Counted from the first letter of the stretch, positions 52,156 to 61,555 are shown. The stretch is 64,000 bases of DNA from Ferruginibacter sp050611725 (GCF_050611725.1 NZ_JBODJB010000001.1:62001-126000), one strand, 5' to 3'. Numbers and translations: made by a program. Notes: generated from the letters alone by a model not told the origin.

Positions 52156-53478
52156 ATGAAAATAATGAAGTTTGGCGGCACCAGCGTGGGTAAGCCTGAA
52201 AGAATGCATGAAGTTTCTAAACTGATCACAAAAGATGCGGAAAGTAAGATCGTTGTATTATCTGCATTAAGCGGAACAACGAATGCTTTGGTAGCAATCA
52301 GTGAGTCGTTGGCAAAATCTGACAGAGTAAAAGCCAAAGAACAAATTGATGCATTAGAAGCACATTACCAAAATTTCATTGCCCAATTGGTAAAAACAGA
52401 TGCAGCACTTACTAAAGCAAAAGCTATTGTTGCAGAGCATTTTGAATTCTTAAATATCATCCTAAAAATATCTTTCAACGAAGCATTGAATAAAGATATT
52501 CTTGCGCAAGGTGAATTGTTAAGTACTAAACTATTCTCTACTTTCTTAGAAGAGCAAGGTATCGATCATATGTATTTAGCAGCTTTGGATTTTATGGTGA
52601 TTGATGAGTATGATGAACCAGATTTAGATACCATCAAAAAGAAATTAGCTGAAATTTTAAAAGTAAATAGCAACAAAAAATTATTCATTACCCAGGGATA
52701 TATATGCCGCAATGCAAAAGGTGAAGTAGATAATTTAAAAAGAGGTGGAAGCGATTACAGCGCCTCATTGATTGCTGCTGCTTGCAATGCCACTGTTTGT
52801 GAAATATGGACGGATATTGATGGTATGCATAACAACGACCCGAGAGTTGTAAATAAAACTGTAGCCATTGAGCAATTGAGTTTTGACGAAGCGGCCGAGT
52901 TAGCATATTTCGGTGCAAAAATTTTGCACCCTACTTGTATCTGGCCTGCACAATTAGCGAAAGTACCGGTGAAATTATTGAACACTATGCAACCCGATGC
53001 AGTAGGTACTACCATTACATCTGAAGCAGGTTCTAATGGCGTTAAAGCTGTTGCCGCAAAAGACGGTATTACTGCTATCAACATTAAAAGCAGCCGTATG
53101 CTATTGGCTTATGGTTTCTTGAGAAAAGTATTTGAAGTATTTGAAAAATACCGTACTTCTATTGATATGATCACAACATCTGAAGTTGCTGTTTCTCTTT
53201 CGATAGATAGCGATACTTACTTACCTGAAATTATAAAAGAACTGGAAGTATTTGGAAATGTTGAGATCGATAAAGATCAGACAATTGTTTCTATCGTTGG
53301 TAATGAGATCACAGAAACTAAAAATCTGAAACAACTTTTATTCACTGCTTTGAGTGATATTCCTGTAAGAATGGTAAGCTACGGTGGCAGTAAGCACAAT
53401 GTTTCTATATTGATACCAAGTAGTTTTAAAACAAAAACATTACAAGCGATCAATAGCGGTATATTCGGTTTAGAATAA
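52156..53478 (+). CDS. lysC: aspartate kinase
   Basis: 440 residues. MKFGGTSVGKPERM (phosphate loop), RGGSDYSASLIAAACNATVCEIWTDIDGMHNNDPR (substrate site), and a C-terminal pair of ACT domains (INIKSSRMLLAYGFLRKVFEVFEKY and IVSIVGNEI). Phosphorylates aspartate, the entry to lysine, threonine and methionine synthesis. It is monofunctional, with no homoserine dehydrogenase part. The two ACT domains suggest feedback control by an end-product amino acid. It ends at the terminator at 53501-53530. Confidence 0.95.
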   Translation: MKIMKFGGTSVGKPERMHEVSKLITKDAESKIVVLSALSGTTNALVAISESLAKSDRVKAKEQIDALEAHYQNFIAQLVKTDAALTKAKAIVAEHFEFLNIILKISFNEALNKDILAQGELLSTKLFSTFLEEQGIDHMYLAALDFMVIDEYDEPDLDTIKKKLAEILKVNSNKKLFITQGYICRNAKGEVDNLKRGGSDYSASLIAAACNATVCEIWTDIDGMHNNDPRVVNKTVAIEQLSFDEAAELAYFGAKILHPTCIWPAQLAKVPVKLLNTMQPDAVGTTITSEAGSNGVKAVAAKDGITAINIKSSRMLLAYGFLRKVFEVFEKYRTSIDMITTSEVAVSLSIDSDTYLPEIIKELEVFGNVEIDKDQTIVSIVGNEITETKNLKQLLFTALSDIPVRMVSYGGSKHNVSILIPSSFKTKTLQAINSGIFGLE

Positions 53479-53500
53479 TCTAACTCAAAATATTAGAATA

Positions 53501-53530
53501 AAAAAAACTCCTTTAGTTGGGAGTTTTTTT
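53501..53530. terminator. terminator between lysC and the tectonin-like gene
   Basis: AAAAAAACTCC / GGAGTTTTTTT with a short loop; A-run and T-run on both sides, serving the convergent pair. Confidence 0.82.
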
Positions 53531-53568
53531 TATTCTAATAGTACTTATTAAATACACCTAAAAAATCA

Positions 53569-56500
53569 TTACAGCTTTATTAGCTTTTGTTGTGTTATAA
53601 TATTATCGCTGCTAATGCGGATAATATATACACCGGGCATAAGTTTATTCAGATCTGCAATATTGAATTTATTCAATCCGCTCGTACCTTTAAATATTTT
53701 TTGAGCTATCGTTTTACCAACGGCATCAACCAACGCAACATTTACAGTTGTTGATCTTTTCAGATCAATATTGATTTTAATCGCACTCATAAAGGGATTG
53801 GGACTTACGGTAGTCATCAAGATATGATCATCAACATTTCTGACAGCTATGACTTTACTGAAAGAAACACTACCATTTTTATCTGTTATTTTTAAGCGAT
53901 AAAAATTTACTCCCTCAACAGGTGCTGCATCTGTATATTGATAATCTACAGCTATCCCTGCACTACTCTTAGCAATTATTTTACCAAGGGAAATAAATTC
54001 AATATTATCGTTGCTTCTTTCTACGATATAATTATCCGCAGATATTTCTGAAGCAATATTCCAGATAAGATCAATTTTGTTTTTATTCAATTTTGCAGAA
54101 AAGTTGTTGAGTGTTATTGGCAAAGGAACCGAAAAAGGCATTGTTACTGTTGCAATATTACTGCTCACCAATGCTGCATCTAATTCAACGTAATCAAAGG
54201 TTACTGTTACGGGACCATCAATCGGATCAATCGTTAATTTTGCAGGATCATAATTTTTTATCGTATCATTCACTCCTAAAATAATTGCAACCGGCCCTGC
54301 ACCAAAATCATAATAGAGTGTAGCATTCGTCGGTAATGTTTTTATAACAACAGTATCTGATCCTGATACTCCACCAAAAGTTCCTTGTTCAGGATCGCTT
54401 CCCTTTAATGTGGGGACTATAAATTGCACAGTGCCATTTGGATTAAGTTGAACTAATGAAGAAACATCATTTGCCATCGGTGCTCTTTCTATCCCAAAAT
54501 CAACACCTGTAACGCTAACTGTACCTACTACAACATTTATAGAATCCAGATTTCCTGAAGTAATAAAACCTCCACCCGTTCCATTGTTTGTTCCTACACT
54601 ATCTCCTGTATTCAACCAACCATCTGTAAGACTTGCATTCGGCGCAGGTGCACCAATTGTACCAGGTGCGGTAGTAGTAATTTTTATTGAATACGTACCG
54701 GAAAATAAATTACTGAAACTATAAGTACCATTTGCAGGTAATAAAGAAGATGCAACAATATTGTTGGACGCATCTACTAAAACAGCGTATAGTGAACTAG
54801 ATGTATTTGTACCGACTCCATTTACTAAACCATCAGTCATTCCATTGGCATCATTAAAAATTGTACCGCTGATTGTCTGGCAAGTTGCTGTTAAAGAAAT
54901 ATCATCCAATACCAGATCATTTCCTTGTCCTCCCGGTTTATTATTGATGAGATATACTTTTACATTACCGGATGCCGGAGCAATGAATGAGCCTTTCTTT
55001 TCGATCCATGTAAGGGTGGTACCTGTTTTAGGAATATCTCCTGATGGCAGATCTAACAGAATTTGTCCGGTTGTTGGATCAATTACTCTTAAGATCACAT
55101 TAGGATCTGTTGCATCGGTTGCTACTGCAAGCAATACATTGGCCAGCCATGCAGAAAACTGATAACTGTTTCCAGGAACTAAACCTGCATATTCTTTTTC
55201 GTAATAAACCCCTGAAGAGAAATCTGCATTTACCAATAACATACCTCCGTTGGTATTACCCGTATGATCATGATCACTGACATCTCTTGAGCCACCTGCA
55301 TGTATATCACAGTTATAACTACATGCGGCTCCATCAACACCAGGACCCGATACCCATTGATAATAATAACCTGTTGCATCAAATACAGAACTCACTACAT
55401 CATATTGACCGTCATTAGTACCATTGCCCTGGTAATGCCCCATTGGGTTTGTGTTAAATGTGTACGTAGTTTGTCCTACAGGAAGAGAACTAACGGTATT
55501 GGGCACAACAGTTCCGAAAGTTTCAACAAAAGTGCCACCACAGGCTGTAGAAATTATTTGAGCTGCTGGTTTTGATCCAAGCACATTTGTATATTGAATA
55601 TATGCATGCTCTCCGGAACCCAGCGAAATAGTTGAAGTACCTGTATTTGTGTTATAAGAATCTCCGTTGGTACCAAATATTAATACATCCTGTAAATAGT
55701 AGCCGGCAGCAACGGTTTCTGTAAATGAATAATTACCCGATGGTTGATTATAATAAATGATTGTATTGTTAATACCGGCAGTTTGTGCAACGATCTCTAC
55801 CCATCTTCCATCCGATAATCTTTTTAATAAATAAGAACGACCACCGTTGAAACTCAATGTCATCAATGGTTCATTATCTGCGCCTACTGTTACATTGTAC
55901 ATGGTTGTACCTGTGGGTGCCAATGCATCGGCCACCCAGGCTGAGCCATTCCAGTAATACAAAATATCATAATTAACATTTGATGGATTAGGAGCTATCG
56001 TCCATGCTGTACCGTTACTACCAACTGCAATATCCTTAGCGGCCTGGCCACCGGGTAAACCATGATTGATACTTGTAGTTCCGGTATATTCATAAACATG
56101 ATTATTCAAACCTACATACCAGGCTGTACCGACCGGTCCACCATCAACTCTTTTACCCGTAGGTTGTGGACTACCGGCCAATGCAGTATAGCTACTACCG
56201 CTTACCCATTTATATATTTTATCATCTGTGCCGATGATATAAACACCGTTATCAGCACCAACACCAACGTCTTTTGCAGTACCGGAAGCAACACCGTTTC
56301 TGTAAATATTATTCGCTGCATTGATCTGCCAGTTAATACCACTGGTTTCAATGTCAAGACGTACGGCATTATTGCCTGCCGGGTGTATCCAGGCAGGATC
56401 TCCTGAGCTGTAAGTGTAAACATCATTTACAGGCGCATCTTTTTGTGTGAAAGCTAAGTAACCAAAGCCTGCAGCGGAAGCACCTATCTCTAATGGTTGC

Positions 56501-56694
56501 TTAGCACTAAACTCGTCGTGCAATGTAATGACAGGATTAGCTGCAAATGCAGAACCGGCAGGGCCTGCGGTACTGAAATTAAAATTCTGATTGGCATTTG
56601 GCAATGTGTTTTTTTGAAGAACAATGGATTGTGTTTGTGCAGAAGCTACCATACTATACATAGCAATGGCAATAAAAAATAGATTTTTTTTCAT
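53569..56694 (-). CDS. large secreted T9SS protein with tectonin-like repeats
   Basis: 1041 residues. Signal peptide ending VASAQ (about 20). Residues about 115-300 hold repeated DVGVGADNGVYIIGTDDKIYKW, GPVGTAWYVGLNNHVYEYTG and DIAVGSNGTAWTIAP units, resembling tectonin/beta-propeller lectin repeats. Next comes a region with SYNCDIHAGGSRDVSDHDHTGN and a carbohydrate-binding-type beta-sandwich (GLVPGNSYQFSAWLANVLL), an SdrD_B-like domain (ISGTIFNDANGMTDG), and a C-terminal T9SS sorting domain (VSPNPFMSAIKINIDL ... GVYIIRISSDN). Probably a surface-exposed glycan-binding protein. Largest-scale function is inference. Confidence 0.82.
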   Translation of the reverse strand: MKKNLFFIAIAMYSMVASAQTQSIVLQKNTLPNANQNFNFSTAGPAGSAFAANPVITLHDEFSAKQPLEIGASAAGFGYLAFTQKDAPVNDVYTYSSGDPAWIHPAGNNAVRLDIETSGINWQINAANNIYRNGVASGTAKDVGVGADNGVYIIGTDDKIYKWVSGSSYTALAGSPQPTGKRVDGGPVGTAWYVGLNNHVYEYTGTTSINHGLPGGQAAKDIAVGSNGTAWTIAPNPSNVNYDILYYWNGSAWVADALAPTGTTMYNVTVGADNEPLMTLSFNGGRSYLLKRLSDGRWVEIVAQTAGINNTIIYYNQPSGNYSFTETVAAGYYLQDVLIFGTNGDSYNTNTGTSTISLGSGEHAYIQYTNVLGSKPAAQIISTACGGTFVETFGTVVPNTVSSLPVGQTTYTFNTNPMGHYQGNGTNDGQYDVVSSVFDATGYYYQWVSGPGVDGAACSYNCDIHAGGSRDVSDHDHTGNTNGGMLLVNADFSSGVYYEKEYAGLVPGNSYQFSAWLANVLLAVATDATDPNVILRVIDPTTGQILLDLPSGDIPKTGTTLTWIEKKGSFIAPASGNVKVYLINNKPGGQGNDLVLDDISLTATCQTISGTIFNDANGMTDGLVNGVGTNTSSSLYAVLVDASNNIVASSLLPANGTYSFSNLFSGTYSIKITTTAPGTIGAPAPNASLTDGWLNTGDSVGTNNGTGGGFITSGNLDSINVVVGTVSVTGVDFGIERAPMANDVSSLVQLNPNGTVQFIVPTLKGSDPEQGTFGGVSGSDTVVIKTLPTNATLYYDFGAGPVAIILGVNDTIKNYDPAKLTIDPIDGPVTVTFDYVELDAALVSSNIATVTMPFSVPLPITLNNFSAKLNKNKIDLIWNIASEISADNYIVERSNDNIEFISLGKIIAKSSAGIAVDYQYTDAAPVEGVNFYRLKITDKNGSVSFSKVIAVRNVDDHILMTTVSPNPFMSAIKINIDLKRSTTVNVALVDAVGKTIAQKIFKGTSGLNKFNIADLNKLMPGVYIIRISSDNIITQQKLIKL

Positions 56695-56912
56695 ACAACA
56701 ATTTTTAAAATGAGCAATACGGCTTAGATAAGAGAAGGTGGGAATTTCTAAAAATGAGGCTTATTAGATGTGTAACAAGTACACATTATAATGCAGAGTT
56801 AGTTTTTTTAATCGATATCACAAAAAAAAAATCAAATATTTTATCGGATTGTAAAAATTTCAGTAACAAGTCTGTTAATTTTATTTTTTTATTCTGTAGA
56901 GAAGAATAAAAA

Positions 56913-57800
56913 TTATTGAAAGGCTTTACTTACAATCAAATCTTTATTTCCGGTAGTATATTCGTAAAAGCCTTCGCCGGTTTTGATGCCTAATTTACCT
57001 TTACTAACCATCTCAACCAACAAGGGGCAAGGAGCATACTTAGGTGTTTGAAATCCATCGTGCAATACATTGATGATACTTAAACACACATCTAAGCCAA
57101 TGAAATCGGCTAACTGCAAGGGGCCCATCGGATGGGCCATTCCCAATTTCATGATCGTATCAATTTCTTCTACACCGGCAACACCTTCATGCAAACTGTA
57201 AATTGCTTCATTGATCATTGGCATTAAAATGCGGTTAGCAATAAAACCGGGGGCATCATTTACTACACAAGGAATTTTATTAAGCTGTTTTGTTAGTGTT
57301 ACAATTGTTTCAGTGACTTCTTTTGTTGTGGCAGGGTTTTTAATGATCTCTACCAGTTTCATTATTGGTACAGGGTTCATGAAATGCATACCAATTACCA
57401 GTTGCGGCCGCTTTGTAACTGCTGCAATTTTTGTTATGGAGATAGATGAAGTATTGGTTGCTAAAATACAGCCGACAGGTGCAGTTTCATCAATGGTTTG
57501 AAATATTTTTAATTTCAGATCTATATTTTCTGATGCAGCCTCAACAACTAAGCCGGCATTTTTTACACCTGAAGAAATATCGGTAGTTGCAGTAATATTT
57601 TTTAAAGTGGCTACTTTCTGTTTTTCAGTAATTACTTCTTTAGCAATTTGCCTGTCTAAATTTTTAGTGATTGTTGCAATTGCTTTTTCTAATTGTGCTG
57701 CGTTAATATCAATCAGAGATACTTCATATCCGGCTTGAGCGAAAACATGGGCTATCCCATTACCCATTGTTCCTGAACCAATTACTGAAATATTCTTCAT
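56913..57800 (-). CDS. 3-hydroxyacyl-CoA (3-hydroxybutyryl-CoA) dehydrogenase
   Basis: 295 residues from the ATG at 57800, which lies one base after the acyl-CoA dehydrogenase stop. Rossmann motif ISVIGSGTMGNGIAHVFAQAGYEV at the N-terminus; LVVEAASENIDLK, ATNTSSISITKIAA, GMHFMNPVPIMKLVEII (catalytic His), and the C-terminal domain with NRILMPMINEAIYSLHEGVA. Oxidises 3-hydroxyacyl-CoA with NAD+. It is part of a two-gene operon with a glutaryl-CoA dehydrogenase-like gene, suggesting degradation of short-chain CoA esters, perhaps from lysine or tryptophan. Confidence 0.94.
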   Translation of the reverse strand: MKNISVIGSGTMGNGIAHVFAQAGYEVSLIDINAAQLEKAIATITKNLDRQIAKEVITEKQKVATLKNITATTDISSGVKNAGLVVEAASENIDLKLKIFQTIDETAPVGCILATNTSSISITKIAAVTKRPQLVIGMHFMNPVPIMKLVEIIKNPATTKEVTETIVTLTKQLNKIPCVVNDAPGFIANRILMPMINEAIYSLHEGVAGVEEIDTIMKLGMAHPMGPLQLADFIGLDVCLSIINVLHDGFQTPKYAPCPLLVEMVSKGKLGIKTGEGFYEYTTGNKDLIVSKAFQ

Positions 57801-57801
57801 A

Positions 57802-58989
57802 TTATTTGAATGCATTTAATCCGGTAATATCCATACCTGTTATTAATAAATGAATATCATGTGTTCCTTCATAAGTGATCACACTTTCTAAATTCATCAT
57901 GTGACGCATAACAGGATACTCGCCTGTTATGCCCATACCGCCTAACATTTGGCGAGCATCCCTGCAAATATTGGTAGCTACTTCGCAAGCATTTCTTTTT
58001 GCCATACTTACTTGTTGCGGTGTGGCTTTTCCTTCATTCATCAAAACACCTAAGCGCCAATTTAGTAATTGTGCTTTGGTAATTTCAGTGATCATCTCTG
58101 CCAGCTTTTTTTGTTGCAACTGAAATGCTCCGATCGGTTTATCAAACTGAATTCTTTCTTTACTATATTGTAATGCCGTATGATAACAATCCATCGCAGC
58201 ACCAATAACGCCCCATGCAATACCATATCTGGCTTTGGTCAAGCAACCTAAGGGACCTTTTAATCCTTCTACATTCGGTAAAATGTTTTCTTTTGGAACC
58301 TTTACATTATCAAACACTAATTCGCCGGTAGCACTTGCTCTCAAACTCCATTTGCCATGCGTTGTGGGTGTAGAAAACCCTTCCATTCCACGCTCTACGA
58401 TCAATCCTCTAAAAACATCCTTTTCATCTCTTGCCCACACTACCGCTATTTGCGCAAAGGGGGCATTGCTGATCCACATCTTTGCGCCATTTAAAATAAC
58501 ATATCCATCACCGTTATCTTTAATATTAGTAAGCATACTGCTTGGGTCGCTACCATGATTCGGTTCTGTTAACCCAAAGCAGCCTAACCATTCACCACTG
58601 GCTAGTTTTGGAAGATATTTATTCCGTTGTTCTTCATTGCCGTATTGATAGATGGGATGCATCACCAAACTTCCTTGCACACTTGCTGTGCTGCGTACAC
58701 CACTGTCGCCTCTTTCTAATTCCTGCATCATTAAACCATAGCTTATATAATCTAAACCTCCGCCGCCATATTGCTCAGGTATAGTTGGACCAAAGCAGCC
58801 TAACTCTCCCAATTGTTTTACTATCTTTTGTGGAAATTCTGCTCGTTGAGCATAGTCTTCTATGATCGGTGATATTTCTTTCTTCACATAACTACGTACT
58901 GTTTCACGAATTAGTTTATGTTCCTCGGTAAGTAACTCATCTATATTAAAATAATCGGGTGATTGAAAATTATCAGTTTTGGCAGCCAT
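57802..58989 (-). CDS. acyl-CoA dehydrogenase, glutaryl-CoA dehydrogenase-like
   Basis: 395 residues. Typical segments: LGELGCFGPTIPEQYGGGGLDYISYG, SVQGSLVMHPIYQYGNEEQ, CFGLTEPNHGSDPSSM, GLKGPLGCLTKARYGIAWGVIGAA, SKERIQFDKPIGAFQLQQKKLAEM and the catalytic Glu in VITYEGTHDIH. The SVQGSLVMHPI and CLTKARYGIAWG segments point to the glutaryl-CoA dehydrogenase branch. Oxidatively decarboxylates glutaryl-CoA to crotonyl-CoA; the next gene can take the product further after hydration. Substrate assignment is good but not proven. Confidence 0.92.
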   Translation of the reverse strand: MAAKTDNFQSPDYFNIDELLTEEHKLIRETVRSYVKKEISPIIEDYAQRAEFPQKIVKQLGELGCFGPTIPEQYGGGGLDYISYGLMMQELERGDSGVRSTASVQGSLVMHPIYQYGNEEQRNKYLPKLASGEWLGCFGLTEPNHGSDPSSMLTNIKDNGDGYVILNGAKMWISNAPFAQIAVVWARDEKDVFRGLIVERGMEGFSTPTTHGKWSLRASATGELVFDNVKVPKENILPNVEGLKGPLGCLTKARYGIAWGVIGAAMDCYHTALQYSKERIQFDKPIGAFQLQQKKLAEMITEITKAQLLNWRLGVLMNEGKATPQQVSMAKRNACEVATNICRDARQMLGGMGITGEYPVMRHMMNLESVITYEGTHDIHLLITGMDITGLNAFK

Positions 58990-59128
58990 ACTATTTAAGA
59001 TTTGTGATGTACGATTTAAGATTTTCTTCTTTAAAGATAATGAAAAACCAAACTATAACAGCCTTATCATTTATGTATTGATTGTGAGTTTTTATTGAAA
59101 ATGATTTAATTTCAGTAAAACATTTTAT

Positions 59129-59566
59129 ATGAAACACATTGTACTGTTTTCCATATGCATACTGATAATAAACGCTTCTTTTGCTCAAAAGAAAAAGAAA
59201 GTAAGACCAGAAGATACCATAGAGCAATACTGGTTTGTAATGATAAAAACAGGGCCGAAAGATAATGCATACGACAGTGCGACAAAAGCAAAACTTTTTG
59301 AAGGGCACATGGCGAATATCAATAAACTTTATTACGATGGTATTTTAAAAGTAGCCGGGCCTTTCGGTAAAAATGATTATAACTGGCGAGGTATTTTTGT
59401 TTTTGACGGCAAAGCAGCTGAATGCAAAACAAAAGCAGATGTTGAAAGGATAATTCAAACGGATCCGGCAATTGCTGCAGAAATATTTGTTGTAGAAGTA
59501 TCGCCTTGGTACACTTCGCCGATGGGAAGTTTTAAACATGGTAAACCCAAAAAACCTAAATCATAA
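59129..59566 (+). CDS. YciI-family protein with signal peptide
   Basis: 145 residues. Residues 1-~20 form a signal peptide (ends SFAQ), then a basic linker and a YCII domain: WFVMIKTGPKDNA ... LFEGHMANINKLYYDGILKVAGPFG (with the conserved His) ... GIFVFD ... DPAIAAEIFVVEVSPWY. YciI domains are dimeric ferredoxin-like folds of uncertain role. A secreted version is a departure from the usual cytoplasmic form. The 3' end overlaps the convergent pyrF gene by 6 nt. Confidence 0.85.
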   Translation: MKHIVLFSICILIINASFAQKKKKVRPEDTIEQYWFVMIKTGPKDNAYDSATKAKLFEGHMANINKLYYDGILKVAGPFGKNDYNWRGIFVFDGKAAECKTKADVERIIQTDPAIAAEIFVVEVSPWYTSPMGSFKHGKPKKPKS

Positions 59567-60388
59567 AAGATAACCTGCCATTTCAGTTTGATACTGTAAT
59601 GCAATAGCTCTTGCTTCTTCAGCAAAATTTTCTTTTTCACTTGCGTAGATGATGGCTCTGGATGCATTTACCAATAAACCACAATCATCGTTCTTTCCGT
59701 ATTTGGTTACGTCTGATAAACTGCCGCCTTGTGCGCCTACACCGGGTACTAATAGAAATGAATCAGGAATAATGTTGCGGATATTTTCTAACTCCGTTGC
59801 TTGAGTAGCACCGAGTACAAACATTAAATTATCAGGTGTACCCCATGAGGCTACTTTTCTTATTACACTTTCGTACAAGAAATCACTTCTCAAATGTTCT
59901 TCATTGCCATTTTGAATTTTAAGCATTTCGAAATCTGCTGCACCTTTATTGCTGGTTAGCCCTAGAACGATCGTCCACTTACCTTTAAACTCCAAGAATG
60001 GACGAATGCTATCTTCTCCCATGTATGGAGCTACTGTGATGGCATCAAAATTCATTGTTTCGAAAAATGCTTTGGCATATTGTGAAGAGGTGTTGCCTAT
60101 ATCTCCTCGTTTTGCGTCTGCTATTTTGAAATGTTCATTGGGAATATAATTCACCGTTCTTTCCATGGCCTCCCAACCTTTGAGGCCCATGGCTTCGTAA
60201 AAAGCGGTGTTTATTTTATAGCTAACGCAGAGGTCTTTTGTAGCGTCTATTATTTGTTTGTTGAATTCGAAGATCGCATCTTTATGATCTTGCAGATGCT
60301 TGGGAATTTTTGTGATGTCTGTATCTAAGCCTACGCAGAGGTACGATCGTTTATTTTTTATTTGTTCGATGAGGGATTGGCGTGTCAT
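59561..60388 (-). CDS. pyrF: orotidine 5'-phosphate decarboxylase
   Basis: 275 residues from the ATG at 60388; a TTG at 60397 lies inside a -7 box and is rejected. Long-form (type 2) enzyme: YLCVGLDTDITKIPKHL, FEFNKQIIDATKD, YKINTAFYEAMG, and the catalytic IADAKRGDIGNTSSQYA (Lys and Asp of the D-x-K-R-x-D-I-x-x-T core), plus LLVPGVGAQGG. Makes UMP from OMP. The upstream -7 box TATCTTTG (60402-60395) ends 6 nt before the start, so the mRNA may be leaderless. Confidence 0.95.
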   Translation of the reverse strand: MTRQSLIEQIKNKRSYLCVGLDTDITKIPKHLQDHKDAIFEFNKQIIDATKDLCVSYKINTAFYEAMGLKGWEAMERTVNYIPNEHFKIADAKRGDIGNTSSQYAKAFFETMNFDAITVAPYMGEDSIRPFLEFKGKWTIVLGLTSNKGAADFEMLKIQNGNEEHLRSDFLYESVIRKVASWGTPDNLMFVLGATQATELENIRNIIPDSFLLVPGVGAQGGSLSDVTKYGKNDDCGLLVNASRAIIYASEKENFAEEARAIALQYQTEMAGYLL

Positions 60389-60394
60389 GTGGGG

Positions 60395-60402
60395 CAAAGA
60401 TA
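60395..60402 (-). promoter_or_regulatory. -7 box (TATCTTTG) of pyrF
   Basis: Perfect TAnnTTTG on the minus strand, 6 nt before the ATG at 60388. The -33 region falls in the repeat at 60430-60560; no TTTG is seen there at the standard distance. Confidence 0.5.
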
Positions 60403-60429
60403 AATTTTTATCCTTGTTTTATTTTCTTT

Positions 60430-60560
60430 TTTGCTTGTCCAAAAAAGAAACAAAAAAAGACACCGACAAAGGATATACAGCGCCTTTGTCGGAAGGAGCT
60501 ATGTGGAACTTTAGTACTACTGTGGCTTCAGCATTTGATCTTTACTCTTAGAATTGAAGA
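60430..60560. repeat. hairpin-containing dispersed repeat, copy 1
   Basis: Order: A-rich stretch (60441-60460), stem CCGACAAAGG (60463-60472) / CCTTTGTCGG (60483-60492) with 10-nt loop, block GTACTACTGT (60514-60523), block CTCTTAGAATTGAAGA (60545-60560). Copy 2 at 62690-62824 has the same order and nearly the same spacing, with a compensatory base-pair change in the stem. It lies between pyrF and an unknown gene. Confidence 0.85.
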
Positions 60561-60580
60561 ATTCATGGAATTTCAAAAAA

Positions 60581-61270
60581 CTAATCAGCTCCATCTCTTC
60601 CTGCCTTCCAAAATCCTTCTTCATCCCAAGAAGACATTTCATCTTCCCCATTTTTAATACTTTGCTGAATTCGATAATCCTCATCATGCAGATTATTCTC
60701 ATTTTCAAAATCACTAACTATATCATACAACCTAGTTATTGAATTTTTATACACATATAACGAATTAAAATTAAGAGGGTACTTTACCAAAACATTTTCT
60801 TCAAATTCTATATCGAATATTTCAAAATAGTTCAATTCAAGAACATTGTCGTCTTCCAAAGAGCTTTTACATTTAACCTTGTGAATTGAATATTTATTGT
60901 AAATCTCATCAAAATCACTAACAAGGTATTTCGTCTTGAATCTTAAATTATTATTTGAAACGCCGCTTATGAAAATTTTATAATACTCAGTTATATAACT
61001 TTTAGCTCTATTAAAATCACATAATTTACCTAGAAATTTTTGTTCATTAGACACTAAAATGGTTTGATAGAAAATAGTCCCACTTGTAACATCATAGTAC
61101 AATTCTAATCCCTTACCTTGATAAGTTTGAAATTTTTGCCCTAGAAAAATAATTTGACAATCTTCCTCAGCTTTTGAAAATGTAACTTCCTTTACATATT
61201 TAGCTAAATTCAATACTCTAAGTTTTCCTTCTTCTGAACTTAGTGCCTTTAAGATTTCTGTCAATTCCAT
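60581..61270 (-). CDS. uncharacterised acidic protein
   Basis: 229 residues, no signal peptide, no membrane segment. Starts MELTEILKALSSEEGKLRVLNLA; then a mixed region rich in Tyr, Phe and Lys; ends in an acidic tail (ENNLHDEDYRIQQSIKNGED). The gene is more AT-rich than neighbours by eye. I recognise no family; size, acidity and an isolated AT-rich setting recall immunity proteins of contact-dependent or T6SS/T9SS-exported toxins, but no toxin partner is present. It lies between a hairpin repeat (60430-60560) and a second repeat unit (61394-61437), which are adjacent to each other in the copy at 62.7-62.9 kb. Confidence 0.5.
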   Translation of the reverse strand: MELTEILKALSSEEGKLRVLNLAKYVKEVTFSKAEEDCQIIFLGQKFQTYQGKGLELYYDVTSGTIFYQTILVSNEQKFLGKLCDFNRAKSYITEYYKIFISGVSNNNLRFKTKYLVSDFDEIYNKYSIHKVKCKSSLEDDNVLELNYFEIFDIEFEENVLVKYPLNFNSLYVYKNSITRLYDIVSDFENENNLHDEDYRIQQSIKNGEDEMSSWDEEGFWKAGRDGAD

Positions 61271-61393
61271 AAAATTGAAAAATATTAGCTTGTTAAAGTA
61301 ATGATATCAGCAAGTAAAGTACAAATTATTTGAATAAGTATATAGCAACTGAAGATGAAAACAGTCTTATTTAATGATTAGATAAATCATTCC

Positions 61394-61437
61394 AAATCGT
61401 AGTTCAGACAAAATACGCTTCAATAAAAGCTCAATAA
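61394..61437. repeat. TTCAGACAAAATA-type repeat unit, copy 1
   Basis: AAATC (61394-61398), 4 nt, TTCAGACAAAATA (61403-61415), then GCT and CTCAAT blocks. Matches copy 2 at 62882-62925. Direct orientation to copy 2; the two flank mrp. Confidence 0.6.
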
Positions 61438-61498
61438 AGCCATGCCGTACAAGTGAGTGACACAACAATGGTGACCAAAGCAAAAATGTTCATAACAA

Positions 61499-61530
61499 AA
61501 AAGTCAAAAGTATTAACACTTTTGACTTTT
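61499..61530 (-). terminator. terminator of mrp
   Basis: AAAAGTCAAAAGT (61499-61511) / ACTTTTGACTTTT (61518-61530), perfect 13-bp stem with ATTAAC loop; T-run on the minus strand follows. Confidence 0.75.
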
Positions 61531-61555
61531 GATTTTTTACTTTTGAATTTTCATT

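Noticed and set aside
60300..60657. Open frames across the hairpin repeat (83 and 91 codons, + strand)
   Set aside because: They run through the repeat and antisense to pyrF or the unknown gene, with no domain, and the repeat in copy 2 does not keep the frame.
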